The notes under the pieces are model-generated. The model was not told where the DNA came from, ran no database searches, and worked only from the letters and a program-made list of their open reading frames with translations. A stretch of DNA of 64,000 nt from Micrasema longulum (Eukaryota > Arthropoda > Insecta > Trichoptera > Brachycentridae), in NCBI GenBank assembly GCA_022494885.1, contig JAGVSM010003488.1, positions 186,001 to 250,000 on the forward strand, written 5' to 3'. The first letter of the stretch is position 1; every line of letters begins with the position of its first letter. Below are positions 22,571 through 34,669 of the stretch, piece by piece. The position numbers and the translations under genes are program-made.

Positions 22571-23370
22571 GATTTCTAATATTATAAGGCTTGATTATAA
22601 GTTACTTTTTTTAGTTCTGATAAGCTATCCTGTTTTCTGAAGTGTGACGAATAAAAAAATGTTCCCGGATAAAATTGATATATTCACAAACGATTGATGT
22701 TAACGTTTGACATACGTAGAATGCTCCCCCGTAGAACCGCCATAAAAATAAATGATTCATGTAAATTAGACCATAAAAGGCAAGGCATAATGCTTCCTGA
22801 TCAAATCACTTACAGCGACAGGATAGATGTAAGCTCCGAGGATATTATGCCAAGCCATTAAATCCTAAGAAATAATCATGAGCCGTGGTAAACAAGAAAT
22901 GCACGGCATTGGGTTATATTCTTAGCTCAACTATATTGTACCCTATTGACAATAACTTTTAACATAACTTTTTTAATTTTTCATCTCTTTACGGAACCTC
23001 AGCCCTACGGGAAATGGGATACAAAAATGTTTTTTTTGCGCGCGGCAAAATTTACCTCATCAAATTGTTAGGCAAGGTTTCTTGAAAATGTACGAAGAAA
23101 ATAAAAATAAATATTTTATAAAAACGCACTACTTTGAACGACGTCACTGAATCATATGAACCAATAAATGGCATTATAGCTGTGAAGGATATCTGGTTTG
23201 CTTACCGTAAACAAATCAATCGGAAGAACAGAAACAGAAAAACCTCTGACGTCACACGCGGAGTTGTTTCAGAAATATAAAACTTAGCCTAGTTTAATAG
23301 TCTTTTTACCAATAAAAAAAAATAAAAAAGACCCTGAACTTTCACATTCTCAACGATACAATCAATTGTT
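22571..23370. other. Stretch without recognised features
   Basis: No open frame of interest and no family match by eye. Confidence 0.4.
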
Positions 23371-23371
23371 A

Positions 23372-23465
23372 TAAAATGCTAATGGCACACTGGGCATCTC
23401 TGATTTAGACCTCTCGCTTGGTAGGCAAACGCGCGGACTATTACACTACAAGGCCGACTCAGTTA
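23372..23465 (-). mobile_element. S2 SINE head fragment
   Basis: The plus strand shows GACCTCTCGCTTGGTAGGCAA followed by an A box region and ACTACAAGGCCGACTC, the inverse of the S2 5' end. The B box is damaged. Confidence 0.6.
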
Positions 23466-23689
23466 CCTACACTTAAATAAGAACCAATGTTCACACAAAT
23501 TTTTGCCTGAAACTATTATAAGTTTTTTTTAAATATTAAATTCTTTTACGTAATACTAAATAAATTTTAATACTTTTACTTTATAATATTTCATCTTTAT
23601 TTATGTATATCTATAAAGCATAATGTAATTCGATACTTAAAAAATATATGCATTTATCAAATACATATTTACAACACTTACACAAACCT

Positions 23690-23800
23690 TTGTAATAAAA
23701 CGCTTGAATTGTAATTTTGTACATGTCATGTAAAAGCCCTCTGGGCATATATGTATAATAAATATAAAAATTAAACGTAGTTTTTAAAATTTTGTAATAA
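23690..23800 (+). repeat. Non-LTR 3' end with GCCC..GGGC hairpin, family G
   Basis: CATGTCATGTAAAAGCCCTC then TGGGCATATATGTATAATAA. The small hairpin followed by an ATAATAAA-like tail recurs at 30770-30840, 44830-44900 and 53720-53810, all on the plus strand. It marks a family of 5'-truncated insertions in which only the UTR survives. Confidence 0.55.
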
Positions 23801-23889
23801 GCTTAAACTTTAATAAACCGCAGATTATTTTTATGAGGCGCAGATTTACTGTTTGGTATGTAAGAGAATTTATCGATATTATTCCTGGC

Positions 23890-23985
23890 CTTTCTTAGAT
23901 GATGATTAAAGTACGATGCATTTGGTTTACAAATGTAGTGTCCTAAGCATCACCGGGGGTGGAAAAGGTTATGATGATGATTATA
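23890..23985 (+). mobile_element. S2 SINE 3' fragment
   Basis: Diverged GTAGTGTCCTAAGCATCACC and a GGAAAAGGTTATGATGATGA end match the S2 tail. The head is missing. Confidence 0.55.
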
Positions 23986-24414
23986 TCTTGTCTTCATCAT
24001 CAGCATTTGTTCAAAGTTGAAATGATTACGTCAATAACATTTAATTTATGAATGATTGTTTGACTGCAGTAAAGTTATTTTGTGGTTATTTTGACTTCCC
24101 AAGCTTGGAAGGTATCGCCTTTAATTAAAATTGTTTCAGCACGCGACGTACGACTGCTTACTCCCTATGGCAAAAGTCTAGAATACCCTTTAGGTATGCC
24201 CAATACACCTGTTGAATCCCACCTAAGGAATTAAATAAAAGAAGGAATCGTATCTTTCGCGCTAAATAAATTTTAATTAAATGTAATTTGTGGCGCTTTC
24301 AACTTTGGTGAGACTTAACACAACTTACTTTTACTTTTATTTTTAAAAACTAGAAGGAATATTACGGTCTTTAATTTTGAAAGAATTATTAAACATTTTT
24401 TATTCTTCTTCTTC

Positions 24415-24640
24415 TTATCTTTTCTGAACCCGATAAAGGTTGGAAATCATCGCAGTATTTCTGACTTTGTTGGTAGCTGCTCTAAACAAGGACTGAGTGC
24501 TCCAATTAAACCAGTCACGCAAGTTCTTTAACCAGGAGATGCACATTCTACCCGCCCTGCATCTTTCCCAATCCTTTCCTGTAGAGTGACATGTAAAATG
24601 TAATTTTTTGCCTTTCATCATGATTCGTTCGTAGTTTACT
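24415..24640 (-). pseudogene. Endonuclease-RT C-terminal remnant
   Basis: The minus frame reads GRMCISWLKNLRDWFNWST, then LFRAATNKVRNTAMISNL. This is a familiar C-terminal block of arthropod endonuclease-RT proteins (GRRRISWLKNLRxWFNxTTxxLFRxAxxKxxIAxMIANIR). Nothing upstream is kept. It abuts the plus-strand remnant starting at 24661, so one insertion interrupted or landed beside the other. Confidence 0.7.
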
Positions 24641-24660
24641 TAATATGCCTCCTCCCTGCC

Positions 24661-25121
24661 TGGTCTTCTCAGAATTCCACACACAAGGTAAGGCTTGAAA
24701 ATATTCAGCAAACATTTTTGAGACATATCAATTGGAGATCCAGATTAACGGACCTTAACTATAAAATCTTTTGTCAAATTAGTCAATTAGTTAGTTAGTC
24801 AACATAATTAGTCTTGAGGATCATCGTCTGGTATTAGATATGGGGATTTTACGTGATATTCTAAATGAACGTCTTGTTAGTCCTGTTCTGGTTTCCGAGT
24901 TAGCTCTTAATATACCTGGGCCCCTCACCCGTCACACGAATCTATCTCTTTTCCATATACCAACAGTTCGCACCAACGATGCACAAAACTCTCCTCTCAT
25001 TCGCTTGGCGCTTAATTATAATGTATTTTTTAATAGCATATATTTATTTAACTGCAGTAAACCCACTTTTAAAATAAGAATGCAAAATCTTTTATTTGAA
25101 AAAAAAACTGTTTCTTTATAA
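24661..25121 (+). pseudogene. Jockey-like reverse transcriptase C-terminal remnant
   Basis: From 24661 a frame reads WSSQNSTHKVRLENIQQTF then LRHINWRSRLTDLNYKIF, the after-motif-7 region (WSPxYxxxIxxIExVQxxFLR). A stop and frameshift near 24798 lead to SLEDHRLVLDMGILRDILN and then SELALNIPGPLTRHTNLSL to the end. About 130 codons survive. The 3' UTR after 25121 is AT-rich. Confidence 0.7.
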
Positions 25122-25667
25122 AACTTTTATTTTTCCATTTTGAATTTAAGGTGTTTCTATTTACTTGTATCAAACATACACTCACCCTGTCCATAAACCC
25201 ACCCTCACACCCATAAACACTCATCCTTACATTCAAATAGCTACCAAAAGCACTCTCCACTCACATACCCACGTCTCCTCACAGACAAAAACTCGCGCAC
25301 ATCCACTTCTACATGTATTAATATCTAACTGAACTGGATTTTTACAATTGTAGTATGGGAAAAAATGATTTGGCTTTTTAAATGTTTTTTTATAATGTTG
25401 TGTTTATTTTTTTTGTATTGCTGTTGTTTCTCTGAATAAACAAAATTAAACGTACCCAAATAACTAAAATGTTATTTTCTTCATGGTCTTCAGTACTTGT
25501 TTTTTAATCTGTTGGAGAACGTCATCGTTTCGGACTCTGTCCACCGGGGAGATTTTCAATATTCTCCTGTATCACCACATTTAAAAGGCTTCAATCTTTT
25601 TTAAGTTCATGATTTTTTATTACTTATGTATTTTTTGTTGTAAATTTTTGTAAATAAACGTGTTAAT

Positions 25668-25732
25668 AACCCAACTGCAGCGTATCTGAGTCGGTATCAT
25701 AGAAGGTAAGGTCAGTCTTACGCTTAAGCCAA
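25668..25732 (-). mobile_element. S2 SINE internal fragment
   Basis: CTGCAGCGTATCTGAGTCGG and TCAGTCTTACGCTTAAG match the inverse of the middle of S2. It sits directly beside an R1 copy. Confidence 0.55.
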
Positions 25733-25734
25733 TT

Positions 25735-25990
25735 TACGTAACATTCACTATTCTGCCCATTTTTAAACACCCAGATTTCCTTAACTCTATCATTTGTTGA
25801 CTTGTGTAAAGTGAAAGAGCTTAAACCTTTACCATGTGGGGTTAGACCAGCTAATGACAGGTGACCTAAACTTCCCTTCTCAAAAATATTTTTTCTTTCT
25901 GTTGTCACAAATTTAGATCTAAATAACTCCTTAGGAAGAAAATCTAGCCTGTCTACAAACATTTGTTTATGCTTAAAACATTGTTAACTA
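25735..25990 (-). repeat. R1 repeat copy, subtype a
   Basis: Reverse copy with extended outer end: ACAAATTTAGATCTAAATAA and CTTAGGAAGAAAATC, matching the upstream part of the copy at 4705. The core CCAGCTAATGACAGGT is kept. An internal part between the core and the CATTCTGCC block is rearranged. A 99-codon minus frame crosses it, but other copies break this frame. Confidence 0.7.
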
Positions 25991-26439
25991 TAAAGTAATT
26001 TCTAAATAAATATTTTTTCACGACTTTGGAAAATAAAAGGCACTTTATGCATGGCAGATAAATGGCTTTAATACGAGGCGGAAATAATGTTTCAGTATTG
26101 GTTTTTATAATCTCATTCAAAATATATTCAAGAAATATCAACCTTTATTATCATAGCTTACATCGAGATTCCACCGTTTTTTATTGATTTTGTTAAATAA
26201 AAATAATACAACAATTGAGCTGCAAGCTTTATCATTAACCCACTTCAAAGAGCTTATCTAGGACAACTATTTATGAGCGCAACAAATAAGCTAATGGATT
26301 CTCAAATATTTTTTATTAAAAATAAAATAACTTGAAATATTTTACTTCTTACAAAAAACAAGTTTGAAACCTGAATAAATCGTCTTGTTTAAATATACTC
26401 GAGATATACTAACCTTTATATCATAGTCAACATTTCTAC

Positions 26440-26690
26440 AAAACAAAAATTTTAAATCTCAATTTGTTGCAAGAGAGAAGGAAAGCATTTTTTGAGAAGG
26501 CAATCTGGAATTCTAGGCATTTACTAGGGCTTATGACCTGCCATTGGCTGGTTTAAATAGCTGTTTTAATTAATTGAGTCAATGACAGGTCATAAGCCCT
26601 ATAAATGTCTAGACCAGATTACCTGCTCTAAAATGTTTCCCTCTCTGTTGCAAGAAATTTATATCTAATGCTCAAAACACTGTTGAGTAA
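26440..26690. repeat. R1 foldback composite
   Basis: A plus half (TTGCAAGAGAGAAGGAAAGC to GACCTGCCATTGGCTGG) and a minus half (CAATGACAGGTCATAAGCCC to CCCTCTCTGTTGCAAGAAA) meet around about 25 bases of spacer near 26570. The arms are roughly 95 bases. The outer edges both show the GTTGCAA end. Confidence 0.75.
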
Positions 26691-27430
26691 ATTTTTATTT
26701 AATAATTCAATTCATAAAAAATATATATAAGTTTAATCATAATCACTTTATTTCCTCAAAGATCTGAGATATTTAATTACTATTAGCATTTTACAAATCA
26801 ATACATTTGAATTTTATTTACGAATTTTTAATTAGATTCACATTTAAATCTGTTTTAGTATTCATCCTACAAAGTCCAAATAACGTAACATATCACCTGG
26901 CCACCAATTTATTTCATTCTAGTAAAAAAAAGTTAGGCTCATTTTTAATCTTAAAACACCTTTAATTGAATCTCCGGCAAAATTTACTTCTTGATTAATC
27001 ATTTTAAAGTATTTTTCATACCATAATTGATTAACTAGTTGGTAGGTAGAAGTCAAATGGATTGTCTCATTCGGCCACACCAATATTTAACCACCTGCTG
27101 TACAAAAGTATACTTTATGTTATGTTTTTGCTCTATTATTGTTTATTTCACAATATACAAATAAAATATATATAAACATAAGCATGTGGTGTTTGAAATT
27201 GCCTAAATATTTTGTTATTTAGGTAAGTACAGTGAGGAACACATTTTTATTATGATTTATTATTGTTTATAACGTAAACAAACAACAGTTGATTAAATAA
27301 ATAAATAAAACAAATACTAATACATATAAAACAAATCAAATAAAATAAATAGATATAAAATAACTCCCAGATTTCTGCATTTGAAATTACCAGCTGAAAA
27401 AAAGAAATATTATTAATATTAAAAACAAAA
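26691..27430. other. AT-rich stretch, possible minus-strand 3' end
   Basis: Mostly featureless. ATTAAATAAATAAATAAAAC at 27293-27312 and an adjacent open minus frame may be the AT-rich 3' UTR of a minus-strand element, but no RT motif was found. Confidence 0.35.
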
Positions 27431-27431
27431 A

Positions 27432-27520
27432 CTTTACGGGTACGTCTCGAAACCGGTAGACATAGGAAAGTCGGCAAGCGATGGTGTACAAATATTAAAT
27501 AACATTTAGAAAAACAGAAA
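27432..27520 (+). ncRNA. Hammerhead ribozyme-like motif, 5'-truncated copy
   Basis: Keeps the stem II remnant ACGGGTACGTCTC, GAAA, the ACCGGT stem III, A, and GACA (27459-27462), but the CTGA box and 5' strand of stem I are missing. The downstream AAAGTCGGCAAGCG and ACAAATATTAAATAACATTT match the flanks of the copies at 3751 and 35327, which shows that it is a truncated member of the same repeat. Confidence 0.45.
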
Positions 27521-27524
27521 GTTA

Positions 27525-28390
27525 AAAAAAAAACATTTCGCAATAAAGTTAAAAAGGCTTTAATATATAATCTATTTTCCGGATGAAAAATGAAATATTA
27601 ATTATTGGATGTAAAAAATGTTAATGATTCGAGCAATATTTTATTGAATGAACTTTGAACAAGGCTTCTATATAGGAGCTACTGAGTTTCATTGTGAAAT
27701 CATAGCCAATAGGGCTGAAAAGTGCCTCAGTTTAGTATGACTGAACACAACTAACGTGTATCGTACGAAGCGTTCAACGTACCAGGGATTGTAATAACAT
27801 ACCCCTGCATAATAATGCAGGGGTAGAAAATGAGGAAAAGGGGAAACGAATGACTAACCAAGGCCAGGAGCTAGAGCCAGCTATGCTATTAGTATGCAAG
27901 AACTTGTTTTCAATTTCACTTTGAGTTATTCCCGCTAGCTGGAATTTTAAGGTTTAGAGTGACAGACAGGTTTTCGTAATTACCGGATAAAAGGGAAAGC
28001 CGCATGTGTAGCGGAAATGGGGCAGTGAAATGTAATTTTTGGTCAAATATTTTAAGAATTCCTTCGTAAAATCCTCGTGAAAACCTCAACGCACAACAAC
28101 TGCTTCTAATTGCATTGTACCAACTTGATGGAATGACTCAAATAAAAATATTTAACGTTATGCCTTTGGCAAGTAACATTTCAGGCGTATTTTTACGAAA
28201 ACGGTATGCTCCATGTTTTTTATTACTTTTCTTACACTGAAGGGATAATTTATTATGTAAGTTAATAATTGTTGCCAGAAGTTACTCAGTGTGTATATTT
28301 TATTGCGGTTAATCGGAAAATTATTGGTTTATTTTAAATTAATATGGTCTGCCGTTGTTGTTGCGAAACTAAATATAATGAGTCAAAAAT
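27525..28390. other. Unassigned stretch with a hairpin
   Basis: ACCCCTGCAT (27801-27810) and ATGCAGGGGT (27815-27824) form a perfect 10-bp hairpin with a four-base loop. TCTATATAGGAGC near 27668 resembles a TATA box, but no gene follows that I can recognise. Confidence 0.35.
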
Positions 28391-28394
28391 GTAC

Positions 28395-28890
28395 GAGATA
28401 CTACCATTTATGCTCCAAAATCTTTGTTGTTCTCAATTCACGGACAGTGTATTCTTGTAATGCCGTATTAAATAGACTTCATGAACTTGGCAATAGTTAT
28501 TCCCACGTATCTGATATATTTAGTGTAGGGTATTGTTCCTATAGAACAAACCTTTTGAACTTTTTCAAAGATGGTGAATGGTAATTATATTTATTTATTT
28601 ATGCATTTCATAATATATATACATACAGTTTTTTGTTTACTTTGCCTAGCTGTGTAAAACAGTACTTATGATTTTCTCGTTGTTTTACTGTAGAATGTTT
28701 TATTATTTAAACTTTCTACTGAATATGCTGTATAATTTTTTGTACAGTTTTTTTATTTTTTATAAATCTTGGATATAAGAAAATTCATGTTTTAAAAAAA
28801 AAAATACATTAAGCCACATATGTTAAAATTATAAATGTTTGTAAAAGGCAGATTTGCCGTTTATGTTTATAAAATAATAATAATAATAGA
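28395..28890 (+). pseudogene. Non-LTR element 3' end, family E
   Basis: Encodes NSRTVYSCNAVLNRLHELG in the frame 28291-28584, matching NSRTVYTCYAVLNRLHELI in the element at 41133-42558 on the other strand. The 3' UTR is also shared, ending GTAAAAGGCAGATTTGCCGT then TTTATG and an AATAATAAT tail. By eye the two 3' regions are about 85-90% alike. This copy holds about 50 extra bases (TTTATTTATTTATGCATTTC region) after the coding end. Confidence 0.7.
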
Positions 28891-29690
28891 ATTTTTATTT
28901 ATTTATTCATCGTCATATCTAATTCATTCCAGGCAAATGGTGGATATTGCCGTCTTTGTTTTGATTCGACTCAAGTCAAAACGTATAATATTAATATTTT
29001 TTTTAAAAAGCGAAAGTAAGTTTGTGTTTGTCCATTTAGTCAACCCTTTCAGGACGTTGTTCAAATATTTGTTTGTTAATGCGTCAGTTCAATTTATATG
29101 AAACAAGTTTGGGACTTACTCTTAGCATAAAGTAACGCTTAAGTATTGTGGGGTATTACGTATAGTGGTATATAGTGAAAAACTGCCCCGGACGTTCTAG
29201 CACTTGTTTTACTGAATTGGCAAACCATGTTATGAATACAAACCATTATTTTCATTTACATGAAATTCAAATAACATTAATATTGAAATACAAAGAAAAA
29301 ATTTGCAGAAAATTTAAATTAACAAAATTGTATTCCAAAATTCTTCATATGTACCTCCTATCAATATTCCCCAAAATTAGGAAAACTCCACCACCTCCAC
29401 TAAAAATTGCCTTGCTCCTTCCACCCGACCCTATCGGTACCAATCTTTGTATATATTTTAGTTTAGTTTATATTTACACGTGATGATGGGTAATCCAGAA
29501 TACCGGAAACTTGTTGTGTTATAATATATTAAAATTTTTATGTGATAAAAATAACAAAGTGTTTTATTTTAAATAAATTCAAAAAGTTTTTCCACAAAGT
29601 AAATGCTGAAACAATATAAAGTTTAAAAGTGATACAATTTAGATAGGAATACCATCCTTATTATAGTGGTAAAATATGTATTAGTAAAAT
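28891..29690. other. Stretch without recognised features
   Basis: Open plus frames at 28835-29101 and 29175-29483 show no family signature and have A/T-driven composition. Confidence 0.4.
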
Positions 29691-30060
29691 AACCTCTTAT
29701 TTATTTATTTTTATTTGGGAAAAAAAACAGTTTTTATTTACATTGTATACAGAAAATAAGGAAATATATAAACGAAATTGTAAAAACAGTCAGTATAAAT
29801 ATTTCACAGTGCTGTAAGCTATTGATTAAATACATTATTGGTATAAGAAAAAGCAATTTAATAATTAAAAAATGTTAGGTACTTAGAAATTGCAAATAAA
29901 ATAAAAATACATGTATTTTTATACTGTATTAAACTACTTAAAATACAGTTTTAAAAAAAAAAAATAGAAACAAGATAAATTTAAATTTAAAGAATAAGAA
30001 AATAAAAAAGTTATTTAAAAATAATATAAAAGGTACAAAATATAATAATGAACATAATGA
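29690..30060 (-). repeat. Possible non-LTR 3' end
   Basis: TTATTTATTTATTTTTATTT followed by an A-rich region with GTATACAGAAAATAAGG resembles other minus-strand element tails here (15480, 33420). No coding remains. Confidence 0.35.
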
Positions 30061-30099
30061 GATTTATGACCTTATGGTATATGCTTTCAACTTATATTG

Positions 30100-30405
30100 G
30101 TTCCAATAGATTATATGTACTTTTGTTCACGTCCCAGTTTTTTTTGTGTTGTTACGAGCCGCCAGTGGCACGCGTCGGCATTGCGAAGCCCGCACTCAAT
30201 TAGTGGTGTAAACTGGCTTGTAGTGAAGACTGAAGTAATATTTATCCATTCTCTGGCGATAACACTCCATGCAGACCCGGTCCCGGGCATGTGGGCTACT
30301 GGGTCACCCCCACCCCCACCCTGGGCAGGGGGAGAAAGGCCCCGGGGCAGGGTAATCATATAACCGACACGGCCTAGCTTATGGACTATTATCGGGGTGA
30401 TTTGT
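30100..30405. other. GC-rich island
   Basis: Sharp contrast with flanks: ACGAGCCGCCAGTGGCACGC and a C/G-rich core CCCCACCCCCACCCTGGGC. Both strands are open (88 and 99 codons), which GC-rich DNA does by chance. It may be the 5' region of a retrotransposon or a regulatory CpG-rich element. No family was recognised. Confidence 0.4.
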
Positions 30406-30599
30406 TGCATAAGGTGTTTAAATGCGATCGGTCATTATATCATAATGGAATGTTCTAAAGAACACATAACGTTTAAGTGTTTTTTCGCAACTACATACAA
30501 AGATAAATTCTTTGCGAGTCTTGTGAATTTTAAAAATCAATGTATGTACATAATATGTTCTATTCCAAATTAAAGTTAATATTCTGTTCATATTATATT

Positions 30600-30840
30600 A
30601 AAATATTATGTACCTAGCTGCTTTTTACATTTAAACTGTATTTATTTCGAACGTTTTCATTTAATTTGATTTTTCTCCATTTTAGAGCTTACTTCTTATT
30701 TTTCCATACCGACTATATTTCTAAACACTGTTCTGTCTTTAATTTCTTTCTTTTTAAAAAAAAAAATTATGTTGTTAATATATCACTTTTATTTCTGTGA
30801 AAGCCTTATGGGCGAAAAAATAAAGTAAAATAAAAATTAA
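30600..30840 (+). repeat. Non-LTR 3' end, family G
   Basis: Ends TTTCTGTGAAAGCCTTATGG then GCGAAAAAATAAAGTAAAAT. The GCCTTATGGGC block and tail match those at 23690, 44830 and 53720. Confidence 0.5.
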
Positions 30841-31247
30841 GAGATAAGTTGATATTACAAAGAAAGCAATATTACAAATGAATCAATTGTTGATTATATA
30901 CGGGTAATTAGTTAAATATCTAAGATATACGGTAATTGAAATCTCAATTTTTTTTTTTTTCAAAAAATACAAGAACTTACGTAAAAACACGATAAAATGC
31001 TATTTTTGTTGTGCTCCGTGCGTCTGTTACAGACATTTTATTGAAAAGTCCTTTCATAATCCCAGACAAAATAAGTTGAATAATAGTGTAAACGCACTGA
31101 AACCAATTTAAAGTAATTAAATTTTCGCTGTTATTCAATTAAGTGAATATCTCAAAACGCTTGATTCACCCGTCTTTATATATTGTGTGTTAAAATAAGT
31201 TGAGTCCGTTTTTTTTCCAAATTTTATTAGGAAAAAAACGAATATAA

Positions 31248-31360
31248 TGACAGCCAATGACAGGTCATAAGCCCTGTAGATGCCTAGACTTCTATATTAC
31301 CTTCTCTAAAATGTTCTTTATCTCTGTTGTAATATGTTAATATTAACAGCTCCCCAGGGA
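31248..31360 (-). repeat. R1 repeat copy, subtype b, partial
   Basis: CAGCCAATGACAGGTCATAA then AAATGTTCTTTATCTCTGTT and the subtype b outer end GTAATATGTTAATATTAAC, matching the copy at 27. The downstream half is absent. Confidence 0.75.
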
Positions 31361-31807
31361 GTTGAGTCCAGTCCTTGTATACAAATTTTGGACAAACTCA
31401 AAATATTATTAACTATTTATTTGTCAAAGTAAAAAATAGTTCAACTGTTGTGTAGATTTGATTATTCACTCTTTTTATAAAAGTTCTGTCATCTCATTTT
31501 CGCTTTTCTATGACTAGCTGCTTTCTACATAACTACGTTCAATTATGATCCGTACAAACCACGTAATAAAAATCGTTTAATTCTTGATTTATGTCAATTA
31601 GATGACACTTGCTTATATTGCGAGTTTGTTTTGGGGAAAATAAAATAAAACTCTGTGACTTGTAATTCGTCTGAATTTATGACATAATATTACCTGGCAA
31701 ATACAATTTCATATTAATGTGGACGCTTTCATAAATACATTCATTCGTATTTTTGTGTTACATATACGTTACATTATTTACAAACTAATAACTAAAATAT
31801 GATATAT

Positions 31808-32048
31808 TTCATCATCAAACCCTTATCCGCACCTGATGGTGCGTAGGACACTGCATCGATACAATAAATAGTGTATATCGATCATCAGTAGGTAAAGCGA
31901 TCACTCTTACCCATCGAGTTCCAGTAAAAAATAACTAAATATTCCAGTGTACAAATAAATATTTCTTATCGACCCTCCCAGGAATCGAACCCAGGACCTC
32001 AAGCATGGAAGGCAAATGCGCTAATCACTACACTATCAGGCGGGCTTT
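31808..32048 (-). mobile_element. S2 SINE, diverged
   Basis: The plus strand shows CATCATCAAACCCTTATCCG and CACCTGATGGTGCGTAGG at the tail, and GGAATCGAACCCAGGACCTC then AATCACTACACTATCAGGCG at the head. The B box is well kept. The middle differs from other S2 copies, suggesting a subfamily. Confidence 0.7.
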
Positions 32049-32479
32049 TTGCCACCCGATTATCGTTTTCAGGATTTTTACTTGAGAGTGGTCATCGAGT
32101 CGAAAACACTCCAGAATTTCGGTTTCACACTCAAAACTGTACTAAATTTACGTTCCAACAACTTTTAAGTTATAACATTAGGTATTAACATAAGTTGTGT
32201 CCGGTTTGTTCAAAATTTAAAAAATGAGCACTAAACGTAAAACAAAATGGTAGAGGTTATACGTCATTCGAAAAAATATTTTCTGCTCTGCAAAATATTG
32301 TGTTTGCTTTAACGGTACATGTGTTATTTTATATGATTACAAGCCCTCAAAATGAAATGTCAAGCATGTGAAAGTGAGCATTTTCAACACCAGAAGTTCG
32401 CGTACAATTAAGACAATAAAGCTGCCAAAGATTTTTGCGATATTTGCGCAGTGTCCGGTGAAGACGTTTTTTTTTTTTT

Positions 32480-32740
32480 TTAAATTTCCCTTTCCGTACC
32501 CAATGGTGCATAGGGCACTGCACTGGTATATCAATCGCAGCGTATCTGGATATTTTTTTGATTCATGAAGGTAAGATGATCAGTCTTACGCTTCAGGTAC
32601 CAGTCAAGAGAATATGAAATATGCTGGTGTAAAACACCATTTTAAATTAATATTTCATATCAACTATGTCGGGAATAGAATTCGAGACCTCTCGCATGGT
32701 AGGCAAATGCGTTGGCCATTAGACCACGAGGCCGACAGAC
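32480..32740 (-). mobile_element. S2 SINE, near full length
   Basis: The tail half reads CACTGCACTGGTATATCAAT and CGCAGCGTATCTGG, then AGATGATCAGTCTTACGCTT. The head reads GAATTCGAGACCTCTCGCAT then TTAGACCACGAGGCCGAC. A T14 run at 32468-32481 adjoins the tail. It matches the plus-strand copy at 13962 throughout. Confidence 0.8.
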
Positions 32741-32944
32741 GCTATTAATTATTGACTATTTTTTTGTGAAATAATGAAAGAGAATACATTATTGACCAAT
32801 TTCTTGTATATTTTTTTGCTATCCTCTTGTTCTCATAGCTAGGTTTGAGTTTTGGTAGTGATTGCTACGCAAAATGAAAAATCATAATAAATTTAATGTA
32901 ATGATGTAATAACTTAGAATAATATATAACTTACTAATTGAAAA

Positions 32945-33060
32945 AAACTAAGTACACTTCCACTTATTTTTTTGACCAATAAGCCCTTTCACCCTCTAAT
33001 ATATATCTTCAGACTGATAAATATTAAACAGTGTAAGGATAGTTTATGTAAAACTAAATA
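32945..33060 (+). repeat. About 115-bp repeat, first copy
   Basis: ACTTCCACTTATTTTTTTGA, TTTCACCCTCTAATATAT, CTTCAGACTGATAAATATTA and AGTGTAAGGAT occur in the same order and direction at 43938-44045. The family is not recognised. The phrase with CTTCAGACTG resembles ends of Penelope-like elements, but this is only an impression. Confidence 0.6.
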
Positions 33061-33182
33061 TTGTCTTAAGTGTAGGTACATTTAAAATAAGTTTAAAGAG
33101 ATACAATGCATCATATTTTAATGCTGTTAGTCGGACAGATTATTGAAACATGTGCTGGCGTAAGAGAGGATTATATTCTATG

Positions 33183-33275
33183 AAAATATTTGTTTTTTAT
33201 TACAATGTACAGGGTCTAACTGAGGGGACTAAAAAGGGTGAGTTTTTGAATTCCATCTGCTAATTTATTAAAATT
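33183..33275 (+). pseudogene. Possible ORF2 N-terminus of a non-LTR element
   Basis: Reads MKIFVFYYNVQGLTEGTKKG and then FLNSIC before a stop. This resembles the endonuclease start of non-LTR ORF2 proteins (FYQNVQGLRTKxxEFxxxI). It is only about 25 codons long, so the call is tentative. Confidence 0.35.
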
Positions 33276-33419
33276 ATATCGCTGGTATTTTTATCCTATT
33301 TATTTCTAAAATTTCTAATCTATCTAATTTTGGACCTTTATGTCCTACATATTTTTTTTTTTCTTTTGATTCGTCAAAATTATGTTTTAATTCCATTATA
33401 TGTGATGAATAGTTTGTTC

Positions 33420-33797
33420 TATTGTTATTTATTTATTTATGCTTTTACAATTTTGTATTATCTATTTTTATACAGAATAATGTTCCGTGACTTAGTAAAA
33501 TAAAACATGCCTTAAATTAGTTATTTAACATAGTCGACACAATAATAATATAAAAACGTAATTTATCTAAATAACTTAATGATCACTGTAAACATAATAA
33601 GCAAAATAAACTAAAATAATCACAAAAAACAAAATAAATTCATATAAACTTGCAGATAAAATTTCAAAAGCAGGAAACATTTTTTTACCTATTTGGCTTG
33701 ATCCACTCATCGATCCACTCATCCATTTCTTGATAGCAATTTTATATTGAGAGTTCTTACTAATTATCCTTATGGACAATGGAAGTCGATTGTACAC
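33420..33797 (-). pseudogene. Reverse transcriptase C-terminus and 3' UTR
   Basis: The minus frame starts MYNRLPLSIRIISKNSQYK and continues IAIKKWM, the typical last segment of Jockey/CR1-like reverse transcriptases (xYNxLPxxIR ... FKxxLKxWL). The 3' UTR ends in a GCATAAATAAATAA tail near 33427. Upstream coding is missing. Confidence 0.65.
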
Positions 33798-33799
33798 TT

Positions 33800-34660
33800 A
33801 AATCGAATTGTATGCCAATCCTCTTTGCCCAAAAGTTGTATTAATTTTTAATTGTTTTTGCAGTATCAGGGTGGAGTATCTGGTAACTCTTGTATTTGTG
33901 TAATAAGTTATGTAAGGTAGATAATTATTGCTATGTGCGTACAGTAACAGAGCTTTTACATAAAGTTGTTGTACTTAATGTATGTGAAGCTCAATGTTAT
34001 TTCAGTCTTCATTTAATTGCTCTCCCGCTTTGTCCTATATATGAACAATGACAATTACGTGTTAATTCATCTTTTCCGCTTTTTCATAAAAATTCGACCT
34101 GATCTTTTATATGTAAATACAAGTTATTACATCATCGTAATAAATGTGTTGTGTTTTTTTTGGCACTAATGATCGGAAAGGTCTCAATTAGTACAAATAA
34201 ATTGGCCAATTCTGCGTTTGATTAACTTTCGCGTTCTTTCGCGATATTAATATTAAACTGAAAAAGCCTTGTAACGGTCAATTGTTTACCCAACAAGCGA
34301 ACCCCGAATTCATTACGCGGACTTTTTGTAGAACGGTTTCGTTAAAAAAGGCTCTCTTGCAAAGTATTAATTTATTCTAATCTGAATCTCTTATGAAGAA
34401 TTAATTTAAATTTATTTCCATTTAACAAAGCCTTAATTTATGCAAATATACATTTTTTGAATTTTTGTTTCTCTTTTATTCTTTCCCATTAAATTTCAAG
34501 TTACATTCCTATTAAACAGTTAGATATATAAATAAGAAAGTATTTTTTTCATTTAAATATTTTATTATTACAAATTTAGAAATTTGTACAGTTTGTAAAG
34601 TTTGAACCATATATACTTTTTTTAAACGGATACAATTAAAATAAATTAAGTGCTTTCTCT
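33800..34660. other. AT-rich stretch without recognised features
   Basis: Nothing coding or repetitive was recognised. Confidence 0.4.
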
Positions 34661-34669
34661 ATAATCCTG

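Noticed and set aside
25663..25962. 99-codon minus ORF as a gene
   Set aside because: It spans an S2 fragment and an R1 copy, so the frame is a by-product of repeats.
30097..30410. Overlapping plus and minus ORFs as genes
   Set aside because: Frames open on both strands are expected in a GC-rich island, and no domain was recognised.
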